Origin: Edaphobacter lichenicola
GTDB taxonomy: Bacteria > Acidobacteriota > Terriglobia > Terriglobales > Acidobacteriaceae
Length of the DNA: 64,000 bases
Assembly (NCBI RefSeq): GCF_014201315.1
Contig: NZ_JACHDY010000003.1
Coordinates: forward strand, 186,001 to 250,000
Reading direction: 5' to 3'
Shown in pieces: positions 33,635 to 41,589 of the stretch; the stretch's first letter is position 1, and each line of letters opens with the position of its first letter. The notes under the pieces were generated by a model that worked only from the letters and a program-made list of their open reading frames with translations, was not told where the DNA came from and did no database searches. The position numbers and the translations under genes are program-made.

Positions 33635-34759
33635 TCAGGTGATCCAGCCACCCCCGACTACCTCGTCTTCCTGATAGAAGACGGCGGACTGGCCGGGGGT
33701 GATTGCACGTTGGGGCTCGTCGAAGAGGGCGTGGACCGTTTGGTCGTCGACGCGGCTGAGCGTGGCCATGGCCGGGGTGTGGCGATGGCGGATCTTGATG
33801 CTGACTCGGATGGCGTCGCCCGCGGCCAGGCTGGGGATGGAGATCCAGTTGAGGCGGTTGGCGAAGAGATCGCGGGAGAGGAGATCTTCGTCGGAGCCTA
33901 CGGTGACCTGGTGGGAGTCGGGGTGGATGGCGAGGACATAGAGTGGGTTCGGCGAGGTGAGGCCGAGGCCCTTGCGCTGACCGACGGTGAAGCTCTGGAT
34001 GCCCTCGTGGTGGCCGATGACCTCGCCGGTGGTGGTGACTAGGTCGCCGGAGGTGTTGGGGAGTTCTTCGCCCTGCTCGTCGAGGTAGGCCTTGAGGAAG
34101 GTGTTGTAGTCGCCGCCGGGGATGAAGCAGATCTCCTGGGAGTCGGACTTCTGGGCGACCGCGAGGCCTGCGTCGGCGGCCATCTGGCGGACGGCGGGCT
34201 TTTGCATCTCGCCGAGGGGGAAGATGGTGCGGCTGAGCTGCTCCTGGGTGAGGCCGAAGAGGAAGTAGGTCTGGTCCTTGGACTTGTCTTCGGGGCGGGA
34301 GAGGATCCAACGTCCGCGTGCTTCGTCGAAGCGGTTGCGGGCGTAGTGGCCAGTGGCGATGCGGTCGGCGCCGATCTGGCGGGCGGTGGTGAGGAGCTGG
34401 TCGAACTTGAGGTGGTTGTTGCAGAGGGTGCAGGGGATGGGGGTGCGGCCGGCGAGGTACTCGCTGACGAAGGGCTTGACGACGTCGGCTTCGAATCGGG
34501 CTTGCTGGTTGATGAGGTAGTAGGGGATGTCGAGCTGCTCGGCGACGTGGCGGGCGTCGTAGACGTCGTCGATGGAGCAGCAGCGGCCCTGGACGGCCTC
34601 GGGCATGCCCTCGTGTCCGGCGAGGCGGCGCTGGTTCCAGAGCTGGAGGGTGAGGCCGACGAGGTCGTGGCCCTGAGCGCGCAGGAGGGCAGCTACGGCG
34701 GAGGAGTCGACTCCTCCGGACATGGCGACCGCTATCGTGTTGTTGGGCTCAGTGGGCAT
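33635..34759 (-). CDS. mnmA: tRNA 2-thiouridine(34) synthase MnmA
   Basis: The 374-residue enzyme thiolates U34 in tRNAs for Lys, Glu and Gln, using sulfur relayed from a cysteine desulfurase. The PP-loop AMSGGVDSS lies at residues 12-20. The catalytic cysteines are in PIPCTLCNNHLKFD and SQEICFIPGGDY, and SDSQEICF is highly characteristic. The C-terminal tRNA-binding beta domain (IRVSIKIRHRHTP, FDEPQRAITPGQSAVFY) is complete. It stands alone, 41 bases from the convergent DUF948-like gene. Confidence 0.97.
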   Translation of the reverse strand: MPTEPNNTIAVAMSGGVDSSAVAALLRAQGHDLVGLTLQLWNQRRLAGHEGMPEAVQGRCCSIDDVYDARHVAEQLDIPYYLINQQARFEADVVKPFVSEYLAGRTPIPCTLCNNHLKFDQLLTTARQIGADRIATGHYARNRFDEARGRWILSRPEDKSKDQTYFLFGLTQEQLSRTIFPLGEMQKPAVRQMAADAGLAVAQKSDSQEICFIPGGDYNTFLKAYLDEQGEELPNTSGDLVTTTGEVIGHHEGIQSFTVGQRKGLGLTSPNPLYVLAIHPDSHQVTVGSDEDLLSRDLFANRLNWISIPSLAAGDAIRVSIKIRHRHTPAMATLSRVDDQTVHALFDEPQRAITPGQSAVFYQEDEVVGGGWIT

Positions 34760-35085
34760 GGCTCTGTTCTATTTTCTCATCTCTCACTTTGCCAGAAGGA
34801 GATACCCCTCCCCCGTAGCAAAAGTGTGCAAAGTCTTCAAAAGATGGAGCTTAGGTCCGAACCGACTGATCCGGTTTCGTGGTTAAGTCCAATTTTTCGT
34901 GGTTCCCAGCGGCAAAGTATTCATTCTAAATAAGAAAGCTGAACCTTGGTTTGGCTCGGCTTTCTTCTCGATGTGAGAACCCTACTCCTTTAAGTATAGC
35001 GGTTCGATGAAACTGATACGCCACGCGATTTCGCTGGATTGGCGCGGGTTTTGGTGGGTTGGGGGCTTGACAGGTTTTGGTGGGC
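34760..35085. other. Gene-free stretch between mnmA and the RAYT gene
   Basis: This 326-base region has no gene. It carries the hairpin at 34930-34964 and, near 35040-35080, repeated GGTTTTGGTGGG motifs (two copies). GC is lower near 34850-35000. Confidence 0.5.
34930..34964 (-). terminator. Possible terminator downstream of the RAYT gene
   Basis: AAGAAAGCTGA (34930-34940) pairs with TCGGCTTTCTT (34954-34964) with one U-G wobble. On the minus strand the stem is followed by a mixed A/T tail (ATTTAG), so intrinsic termination is plausible but weak. Confidence 0.45.
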
Positions 35086-35514
35086 TTAGTTGAGGTTGAT
35101 GCTGGTCGCCGAAGACCATGGATAGACTTCGGCAGTGGGGACGAGGTTGGCGCGGACGGGATTCTGGTGAATGTAGGTTCGACGGACTTCAAACTCGGTT
35201 CGGTCGCGGATGCGGTGGTCGGTGAAGCCTCGCTGCCAGACGGGTTGGGAGGAGGAGAGGCGATGGGAGAAGCCTCCTTTGATCAGGCTTACGGCGCGCT
35301 CGAGGGTGATGGCTTGCGGGGTGAGGAGGAGGTGAATGTGATCGGGCATGATGACGAAGGCGTGGAGTTTGTAGTGACCTTCGGAGCGGTAGTGCTGGAG
35401 GGTTTCGAGGAAAAGTTTGGCGTGGAGGTCGACTTGGAAGAGGCGGCGGCGGTTGTGGGTGGCGCTGGTGATGAAGTAGGTGCCGGGGCGGGAGGTGCGG
35501 GGCGGGATCGCCAT
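35086..35514 (-). CDS. REP-associated tyrosine transposase (RAYT, Y1/IS200-like)
   Basis: The 142-residue protein has the HUH motif HIH at residues 59-61 (MPDHIHLLLTP) and the catalytic tyrosine Y114 in RRTYIHQNPV, followed by YPWSS, which is the standard RAYT signature. These single-copy, chromosomally fixed relatives of IS200 transposases act on REP hairpins. REP-like palindromes with GGCTAAAGCC and GGCACGG..CCGTGCC lie just beyond its start at 35531-35659, and related elements at 41181 and 61781, consistent with this enzyme having spread them. It appears complete and not decayed. Confidence 0.9.
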   Translation of the reverse strand: MAIPPRTSRPGTYFITSATHNRRRLFQVDLHAKLFLETLQHYRSEGHYKLHAFVIMPDHIHLLLTPQAITLERAVSLIKGGFSHRLSSSQPVWQRGFTDHRIRDRTEFEVRRTYIHQNPVRANLVPTAEVYPWSSATSINLN

Positions 35515-35530
35515 GGGGTGATTGTAATGG

Positions 35531-35659
35531 CGGGTACCTCAGGGGCTAAAGAGGGTGATGAAAAATACCCCTCCGAACGAAAGGCCGACCTCAGCGGCTA
35601 AAGCCGCAATGCAGCCAAAGCTCTTGCGGCACGGCTGAAGCCGTGCCCTTAACAATACG
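35531..35659 (+). repeat. REP-like repeat next to RAYT, family E copy 1
   Basis: The block contains the palindromes GCGGCTAAAGCCGC (35594-35607) and GGCACGGC-TGAA-GCCGTGCC (35628-35647), preceded by TACCCCTCCGAACGAAAGGC and GACCTCAGCGGCT. The same order recurs at 41181-41292. It lies directly upstream of the RAYT gene. Confidence 0.85.
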
Positions 35660-35732
35660 GTTAATGCACGGTTGGTAGGGTGGCACGGTTGGTGGGTGGT
35701 GGGGGCGAGATCGGATAGAGGTGGGTTGGTTG

Positions 35733-35766
35733 GTGGACTGCGCTCTCAGCGCGGAGCGCAGTCCAC
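35733..35766. repeat. Perfect 13-bp inverted repeat
   Basis: GTGGACTGCGCTC (35733-35745) and its exact complement GAGCGCAGTCCAC (35754-35766) are separated by 8 bases. There is no T-run, so it is not an ordinary terminator. It lies between the RAYT-linked repeat and the mannosidase gene end. Confidence 0.8.
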
Positions 35767-35775
35767 GGATAACTA

Positions 35776-38700
35776 CTATTTTGCGGTGGCGGTGGGGGTT
35801 GGGTAGATGGCCTGGAGGGTGAGGATCTCGTAGGGTTTGATGGGGACGGTGACGACGTCTCCGGTGAGGGGGAGGTGGTCGCCTTCGGGTTTTTCCATCA
35901 TGTTGGACTCGATGGCGTAGGTGGCTCCGTGGGGGATGTGGAGTTTTACTTCGGATGCGGTGCCGGCCCACTCGTACATGCGGAAGACAAGGGCGTCGGA
36001 GTCTTCGGCTTTTTTTATCGCGGTGAGGGTTACGTTGGGGTTTTCGATGCTGGCGAAGGAGTGTTCGGCGGGGAGGGTTCCGGTGTGGGCGAAGACCTGC
36101 TGGGCTTTGAGTGGGTCGTTGAGCTCGTAGCCGCGGCGGACGGTCTGCGCTTGCTTCCAGGTGCCGGTGTGGGGGTAGAGGGCGTAGACGAAGTGCTGGT
36201 GGCCGCGGTCGGCTTCGGCGTCAGGCCAGGTGGGGGAGCGGAGGAGGGTGATGCGGAGGGTGTTGCCGACGGCGTCGTAGCCGTACTTGGAGTCGTTGAG
36301 GATTGAGAGGCCCTGGTGGTCGTCGCCTAGGTCGGCCCAGCGCATGGCGGGGACTTCGAACTGGGCCTTCTCCCAGGAGTTGTTGCGGGTGGTGGGGCGC
36401 TCGATGGAGCCGTAGGGGATCTCGTAGGTGGCTTTACCGCTGGTGGCGGCTAGGGGGAAGGCGGCTTTGAGGAGGACGTGGGTCTCGTGCCAGTCGATGT
36501 CGTTAGTGATGCGGACGGTGTCGGCTCCGGCGTCGAGGGAGATGTCTTGAACAAATTTTGAGGACTGCCAATGACGGGTGATGCGTACGCTTTCGCCCTG
36601 TTGGCCGTCTCCAATTAGTTGGATCGAATCGACCCGGCTGATGGGTGTCATCGTGCCGTCAAGAGTCCCCGGGTCGATGTTCCAGGCGTCATATTGCTTG
36701 GGGGTGTCTTTGAAGGTCTGGAGCTGGTTGCCACAACCGTTGGGAGCGATGAATTCTTTATCGTCGTGCAATAGCCTTTTAATGCAGCCAGTGCTCTTGT
36801 CAATCTCCACTGACAAGTTGTCATTCCCCAAAATAATCGAATTGTCAGGAGGGCGCTGTCTCCAAGCTAGTTGACCTCGGATCGAGGTCTCTGCGATGGG
36901 CTGTTCTCCATTCACTCCGCTTGCGTTCAAAACTTTGTAGCCCTGAGAAGGCACATTGGACGACCGAACAAGAACTTTGAAGGTATTTGTTGCGTCGTCG
37001 TGGTGGAGTACCGTGATCGGCAAGACTCGATTCTGCTCGTCTTTCAATGAAATTGAATCGGAGTGCTCGGGGAGCTGAACCGTAGCTTCGAACGTTTCTG
37101 AGCGGGGCCATGCAAGTGTGTTTGTGACGAGAATCGGTACGCCAGATGTGACGCGGGTATCGATGCGGGCGGCGAGGGTGTTGAGGGAGTTGTCGGCGAT
37201 CTCTTTGTCCGCGTGGAAGACTTCGGTGTAGTCGCGTTGGGCGTCTTTGTAGATGATGGCGATGCCGGAGCCTGCGGCCAGGTCGTGGAACTGGTTGAAG
37301 GTGATTTTTTTCCAGTTTTCGTTTAGTTCATCGGCGGGGTATGCGCGCCCGTCTAGCCAAGCTAGGGAGGCTAGTTTTTCGGCGTCGAGGGTGGCTACTT
37401 CGCTGGTGCGCATGTTGCGTTTGTGCGCGGCTTGCGTGGTGTAGATGCCGCGGTGGTACTCGAAGTAGAGCTCGTCTTTCCAGGTGGGGATGCCGAGGGC
37501 TCCGTTGGCGGCTGGTGGGGCGGTGTAGCCTTTCGCGATGGAGTCGTAGTCCCAGGTGGGGGAGGTTGGGTTGAGGTTCTTTTCTACGTTGGTGAAGTAG
37601 TTTTGCGCGGTGTGGTAGCGCATGGTGGGGACGGCGTCGTGATCTTTGGAGCCTGCGGCGATCCAGTGGTCGGCCTGGTCGAGCATGGCGCGGGTGGGGC
37701 CGCCGCCGTGGTCGCCGATGCCGTAGAGGTCGAGCATCTCGGTGGTGCCGGGGTTGCGGTCGGCGGACTCGGCGAAGTCGGCGGAGATGCGGGTGGGGTT
37801 GACGTTGTCGTGGACGTAGTCGGTGGGGAAGTAGGTGAGGACTTTGCTGCCGTCGGGCGACTCCCACCAGAAGAGGCGGAAGGGGAGCTGGTTGGTGTCG
37901 TTCCAGTGCATCTTCTGGGTGACGAAGTAGTCGAGGCCGGAGCGCTTGTAGATCTGGGGGAGCTGCCAGTTGTAGCCGAAGGAGTCGGGGTTCCAGCCGA
38001 TGCGGGCAGTGACGCCGTACTGCTGCTGGAAGTAGCGCTGGCCGAGGAGGAGTTGGCGGACCTGCGATTCGCCGTCGGGGAGGTTGAGGTCGGGCTCGAC
38101 CCACATGCCGCCGACGATCTCCCAACGGCCTTCTTTGACGCGCTGCTTGATTTGCTCGTTCAGAGCGGGATATTTTTCGGCCATCCACTCGGTGTACTGC
38201 GCGGCGGATTGGGAGAAGGTGTAGTCGGGGTACTCGTTCATGAGCTGGAGCGCGGTGGTGAAGGTGCGCTTGACGACGTCGATGGTTTCGCTGCGGGGCC
38301 AGAGCCAGGCGGCGTCGATGTGGGAGTTTCCGGCGAGGTCGATTTTGGCTTCGGCGAGGACGGGATGGAGGGTGGTGAGGATCTCTTGCGCGTTGCGGAG
38401 GGATCTGTCGAAGGCGGCCTGGTCGGCGGAGGCGAGGGCGTTGGTGTCGATGGCGGCTACGGCTTCTTCAACTTTGGGGAGGAGGTCTGGGCGCGGGGTG
38501 GGGAGCGCGGGGAGGAGGTTGGCGGCGGCGATGCACTGGATGCGGATGTCGTCTGGGGATGGGCGGGCGTTGGCGCCGGTGGCGTTGGGATTTGGCTCGA
38601 TGGTGAGGCGGACGCCGGAGAAGTTCTTGTCGTCGACGGTCTGGAGGAGTTTGACGGCTACGAGGATCTTGTCGCCGGGGTGGGCGGGTTCGAAGAGGAC

Positions 38701-39123
38701 GATGGGTTCGAGGTCTTCGCCGAGGGCGACACGCTTGCCGTTGAAGTAGATGATCTCGGGGACGGCACCGTTGGCGTCGGAGCGGAACTGGAAGGAGATG
38801 CGGGCGCCGGTGATGTCGTAGCCGTTGAGGGTCCTGGGGACTTCGATCTGGCGGCGATACCAGACGGCCTCGTGGGGGGCTTTGGATTTGGGCTGGACGA
38901 GGGTCCAGGAGGAGTCGTCGAGGGTGGGAGATTCGCCGTGGGGGATGTCGCCTACGTGGAAGCGCCAGTCGCCTGCGGGGAGGGAGTTGAGGGTCTCGAG
39001 GGTGTGGAGCTTGGCTGCGGCTGCGGGTGAGAGGTTTTTCTGTTCGCGGACTGGAGTGAAAGATTGGGCGAGGAGGGGGGTGCAGGAGAGCAGGAGGGCG
39101 AGCGAGAGCCGGCTAAGACGCAT
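35776..39123 (-). CDS. Exported GH38 alpha-mannosidase
   Basis: The 1115-residue protein starts with a signal peptide (about residues 1-19, LLLSCTPLLAQS). After an N-terminal beta domain, the catalytic domain begins at AGNSHIDAAWLWPRSET (zinc ligands H and D), and the nucleophile Asp lies in GWNPDSFGYNWQLPQI; YGIGDHGGGPTRAML and a later NQFHD are also typical. GH38 enzymes hydrolyse alpha-mannosides and need a metal ion. Secretion implies use of mannan or glycoprotein outside or in the periplasm. Between about 36550 and 37120 the DNA is much poorer in G+C than on either side, although the reading frame continues unbroken. Confidence 0.93.
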   Translation of the reverse strand: MRLSRLSLALLLSCTPLLAQSFTPVREQKNLSPAAAAKLHTLETLNSLPAGDWRFHVGDIPHGESPTLDDSSWTLVQPKSKAPHEAVWYRRQIEVPRTLNGYDITGARISFQFRSDANGAVPEIIYFNGKRVALGEDLEPIVLFEPAHPGDKILVAVKLLQTVDDKNFSGVRLTIEPNPNATGANARPSPDDIRIQCIAAANLLPALPTPRPDLLPKVEEAVAAIDTNALASADQAAFDRSLRNAQEILTTLHPVLAEAKIDLAGNSHIDAAWLWPRSETIDVVKRTFTTALQLMNEYPDYTFSQSAAQYTEWMAEKYPALNEQIKQRVKEGRWEIVGGMWVEPDLNLPDGESQVRQLLLGQRYFQQQYGVTARIGWNPDSFGYNWQLPQIYKRSGLDYFVTQKMHWNDTNQLPFRLFWWESPDGSKVLTYFPTDYVHDNVNPTRISADFAESADRNPGTTEMLDLYGIGDHGGGPTRAMLDQADHWIAAGSKDHDAVPTMRYHTAQNYFTNVEKNLNPTSPTWDYDSIAKGYTAPPAANGALGIPTWKDELYFEYHRGIYTTQAAHKRNMRTSEVATLDAEKLASLAWLDGRAYPADELNENWKKITFNQFHDLAAGSGIAIIYKDAQRDYTEVFHADKEIADNSLNTLAARIDTRVTSGVPILVTNTLAWPRSETFEATVQLPEHSDSISLKDEQNRVLPITVLHHDDATNTFKVLVRSSNVPSQGYKVLNASGVNGEQPIAETSIRGQLAWRQRPPDNSIILGNDNLSVEIDKSTGCIKRLLHDDKEFIAPNGCGNQLQTFKDTPKQYDAWNIDPGTLDGTMTPISRVDSIQLIGDGQQGESVRITRHWQSSKFVQDISLDAGADTVRITNDIDWHETHVLLKAAFPLAATSGKATYEIPYGSIERPTTRNNSWEKAQFEVPAMRWADLGDDHQGLSILNDSKYGYDAVGNTLRITLLRSPTWPDAEADRGHQHFVYALYPHTGTWKQAQTVRRGYELNDPLKAQQVFAHTGTLPAEHSFASIENPNVTLTAIKKAEDSDALVFRMYEWAGTASEVKLHIPHGATYAIESNMMEKPEGDHLPLTGDVVTVPIKPYEILTLQAIYPTPTATAK

Positions 39124-39190
39124 AAAGGCAAGGGTAGCAAATGCATGCGGGAACTCACAACGGAGTCGTCGTGTGATTTGGTCCGCGAGA

Positions 39191-39218
39191 GCTCTGATCG
39201 GCGGGCTCTGATCGGCGG
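39191..39218. repeat. Exact 14-bp tandem duplication
   Basis: GCTCTGATCGGCGG occurs twice in direct succession, between the mannosidase and YegP genes. Confidence 0.85.
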
Positions 39219-39237
39219 GCTGATGGTGTTGGGCGGA

Positions 39238-39573
39238 TCAGACGGTCAGGTCGTGGATTGGGGCGTCGGGGGCGTTGGCTTTGACGGACTCGATGCCGGC
39301 GTCGCGCGCGGTGGTGGTGGTGTAGGTTTCGCTGGTGCCGATGACCTGATGGTTGGCGGCTTTGAGGTTGAACATGGGCTGGCCGTTCTTGGCTTCTTTA
39401 CGCTCGTAGTGAGCATCGATGGGGGCGTTCTTCCTGACCGACTCGATGCCATTTTCGGCGGAGGACTTGCCGACGTACATCTCGCTGGCCAGGATGATCT
39501 GGCCGTTGCCGGCCTTGAGGTGGAAGTAGAACTCGCCGTCTTTTGCCTTCTTGATCTCGAACGTGCCTGCCAT
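39238..39573 (-). CDS. YegP-family protein with two DUF1508 domains
   Basis: The 111-residue protein is two tandem copies of DUF1508: GTFEIKKAKDGEFYFHLKAG...ENGIESVRKNAPID and HYERKEAKNGQPMFNLKAAN...AGIESVKANAPDAP. The family is small, beta-rich and of unknown function; FxLKA.NgQ.I..SE.Y is the signature. AAGGAG lies 6 bases before the ATG, a good ribosome site. The start of the mannosidase gene is about 450 bases to the left of its end, in the same direction, but the distance and the tandem repeat argue against a shared function. Confidence 0.93.
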   Translation of the reverse strand: MAGTFEIKKAKDGEFYFHLKAGNGQIILASEMYVGKSSAENGIESVRKNAPIDAHYERKEAKNGQPMFNLKAANHQVIGTSETYTTTTARDAGIESVKANAPDAPIHDLTV

Positions 39574-39719
39574 GAATTCTCCTTGAGAGGGAAGCGTTGG
39601 TGTCGTTTGCGAGGGCCGGATTTTTGCTGATTCGGATTGTAGCTCGTGTTTGAGCCGGGGGTTGAGAATTTATTGCAGAGGGGTGGTGGGTGGACGAGGG
39701 CGCTGGTAGTCTTTCGTGC

Positions 39720-41144
39720 ATGATGAATCTGCGAGTTAGAGCGGCGGCGGTCTTTGGACTAGGTTTTGTAACGATGGGTGCGGCGTGGGCGCAGAACTCG
39801 CTGCCGACGGCTACGGCGACGGGGATCGATGCGGCGGCGGCAGAGGTGCTGAAGGCTACCGGGGTGCCGAGTGCTTCGGTGGCGGTGGTGCAGGGCGGGA
39901 AGATCGCTTATGTGAAGGCGTATGGGAAGGCTCGGCTGGAGCCGGTGATGCTGGCGGAGCCGGGGATGCAGTACTCGATCGGGTCGGTGAGCAAACAGTT
40001 TACTGCGGCGATTATTTTGCTGCTGGTGCAGGATGGCGGGGTGAAGCTGGACGATCCGGTGGGGAAGTATCTGCCGGAGCTGACGCGGGCGAGCGATGTG
40101 ACGGTGCGGCAGGTGCTGTCGATGACCTCGGGGTACCAGGACTTCTGGCCGGAGGACTATGTGATGACGTCGATGATGCAGCCGGCGACGCCGCAGCACA
40201 TTCTGGATGTGTGGGCGAAGAAGCCGCTGGACTTCGAGCCGGGGACCAAGTGGCAGTACTCGAATACGAACTATGTGATTGCGGGACGGATCGCGGAGAT
40301 TGTCGCGGGGAAGCCGCTGATCGAGCAGTTGCAGGAGCGGATCTTCAAGCCGTTGAAGATGACAGGGGTGTTGAACTCGGACGCGAGCAGGCTGCCGGCG
40401 AATGACCCGACGGGGTACTACCAGCATGCGCTGGGGCCGCTGCGGCCGGCTCCGCAGGAGGGTGCGGGGTGGATGTTTGCGGCGGGAGAGTTGGCGATGC
40501 CTGCGAGCGATCTGGCGCAGTGGAATATCAGTTTGATGAATCGAACTCTGCTGGCGCCGGCTTCCTATGACGAGATGTTTACTGAGGTGAAGCTGAAGGA
40601 TGGCAGCGGCACTCACTATGGGCTTGGCGTGCAGGTGAGCGCGCGGGATGGGCATCGTGTGATCTCTCATAGCGGCGAGGTGTCGGGGTTTGTCTCGCAG
40701 AATTCGGTGTTTCCTGACGATAAGGTTGCGGTGACGGTGCTGACGAATGAAGATGCTTCGAGCGCTGCCGGCGCATTGGCGCGGAAGATCGCTCCACTGG
40801 TGCTGGGCGGGAGTGCTGCGGCGAGTGCGTCGGATGGAACGGCGGCCGCAGAGAGGCGGGCGCTTGCGATCTTTACGGGGCTGCAGGAGGGTAAGCTGGA
40901 CCGGTCGCAGTTGACGGCGTTTTGCGATGCGTACTTTACCGAGGAGGCGGTGGGGGACTTTGCCGGCAGCCTGAAGCCGCTGGGGGTGCCAGGCAGCTTC
41001 AAGCAGATGGATGAGGAGTTGCGCGGCGGGATGACGTTTCGGTCTTTCAGTGTGAGCTTTCCGGATCGGCAGTTGCGGGTTACGACCTATGAGGAGCCGG
41101 ATGGGAAGCTGGAGCAGTACCTGGTGATTCCTTCGGGGAGCTAG
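39720..41144 (+). CDS. Exported serine beta-lactamase-fold hydrolase
   Basis: From ATG at 39720 the protein has 474 residues and a signal peptide (about residues 1-24, ending AWAQN). The catalytic SxxK is in YSIGSVSKQFTAA (Ser about residue 83), the YxN motif in YSNTNYVIAGRI and the third motif is HSGEVSGF. This places it in the class C-like esterase/D-aminopeptidase group. A C-terminal domain of about 110 residues (from AERRALAIFTGLQ) is separate and of unknown role. A GTG ten codons earlier is possible but would lengthen the leader. Substrate is not predictable. Confidence 0.88.
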   Translation: MMNLRVRAAAVFGLGFVTMGAAWAQNSLPTATATGIDAAAAEVLKATGVPSASVAVVQGGKIAYVKAYGKARLEPVMLAEPGMQYSIGSVSKQFTAAIILLLVQDGGVKLDDPVGKYLPELTRASDVTVRQVLSMTSGYQDFWPEDYVMTSMMQPATPQHILDVWAKKPLDFEPGTKWQYSNTNYVIAGRIAEIVAGKPLIEQLQERIFKPLKMTGVLNSDASRLPANDPTGYYQHALGPLRPAPQEGAGWMFAAGELAMPASDLAQWNISLMNRTLLAPASYDEMFTEVKLKDGSGTHYGLGVQVSARDGHRVISHSGEVSGFVSQNSVFPDDKVAVTVLTNEDASSAAGALARKIAPLVLGGSAAASASDGTAAAERRALAIFTGLQEGKLDRSQLTAFCDAYFTEEAVGDFAGSLKPLGVPGSFKQMDEELRGGMTFRSFSVSFPDRQLRVTTYEEPDGKLEQYLVIPSGS

Positions 41145-41180
41145 AGGGTTTGAGGTGGGGCTGTGGCTGCAGAGGGCGAA

Positions 41181-41292
41181 GAAAAGATACCCTCCGAAAC
41201 GAAAGGCTGACCTCAGCGGCTGAAGCTGCACCCAAAGCTCTAGCGGCACGGAGACCCAAGGCTAAAGCCTTGGGCTACCAGCCGTGCCCTTA
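41181..41292 (+). repeat. REP-like repeat, family E copy 2
   Basis: It contains the perfect palindrome CCCAAGGC-TAAA-GCCTTGGG (41255-41274), nested inside GGCACGG (41245-41251) and CCGTGCC (41282-41288). The left block GACCTCAGCGGCTGAAGC and TACCCTCCGAAACGAAAGGC match copy 1 beside the RAYT gene. Confidence 0.85.
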
Positions 41293-41348
41293 AGCAAAAC
41301 GGACTTTTCAGCAGCCTCTGCATCAAAGCGGTGATGGCAGAACAGATC

Positions 41349-41402
41349 CTTGCCGCGTGACAAACAGATTCTTGCTGGATGACAACCTTGCCGGATGACA
41401 AA
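41349..41402 (+). repeat. Three direct repeats of a 16-base unit
   Basis: CTTGCCGCGTGACAAA (41349), CTTGCTGGATGACAAC (41371) and CTTGCCGGATGACAAA (41387) differ by one to three bases; the last two abut. They lie about 190 bases before the pseudokinase gene and could be a regulator binding array or slippage product. Confidence 0.75.
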
Positions 41403-41589
41403 CTGACAGGCAGAGGACGTGTCGGTGATGATGCTCCGGTATCCGTTGAGTGACGCCGCGCAATAAAGGATAATAGTGCGTGGTGATGAGGCGTATGGTT
41501 GCCGCAGGGCTTTTCGTCGTCCCTCTTTGTTTTATTTTGCCTTTTGTGGCTTTCTCCCTTGAGTCAATACTTAGGACGGTGGATCAGAC

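Larger units (their letters stand above)
41145..41589. other. Gene-free stretch with repeats upstream of the pseudokinase gene
   Basis: This 445-base region contains the REP-like element at 41181-41292 and a 16-base direct repeat at 41349-41402. No gene is evident. The last 100 bases before the pseudokinase gene are T-rich and may hold its promoter, but I cannot define one. Confidence 0.6.

Noticed and set aside
37423..39030. A 535-codon plus-strand frame opposite the mannosidase
   Set aside because: The composition is almost all Gly, Val, Asp and Glu, typical of antisense reading of a GC-rich gene. The mannosidase on the other strand is unmistakable.
39690..39719. Upstream GTG start for the beta-lactamase-fold hydrolase
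   Set aside because: It would place ten extra polar residues ahead of the signal peptide; the ATG at 39720 gives a normal leader.
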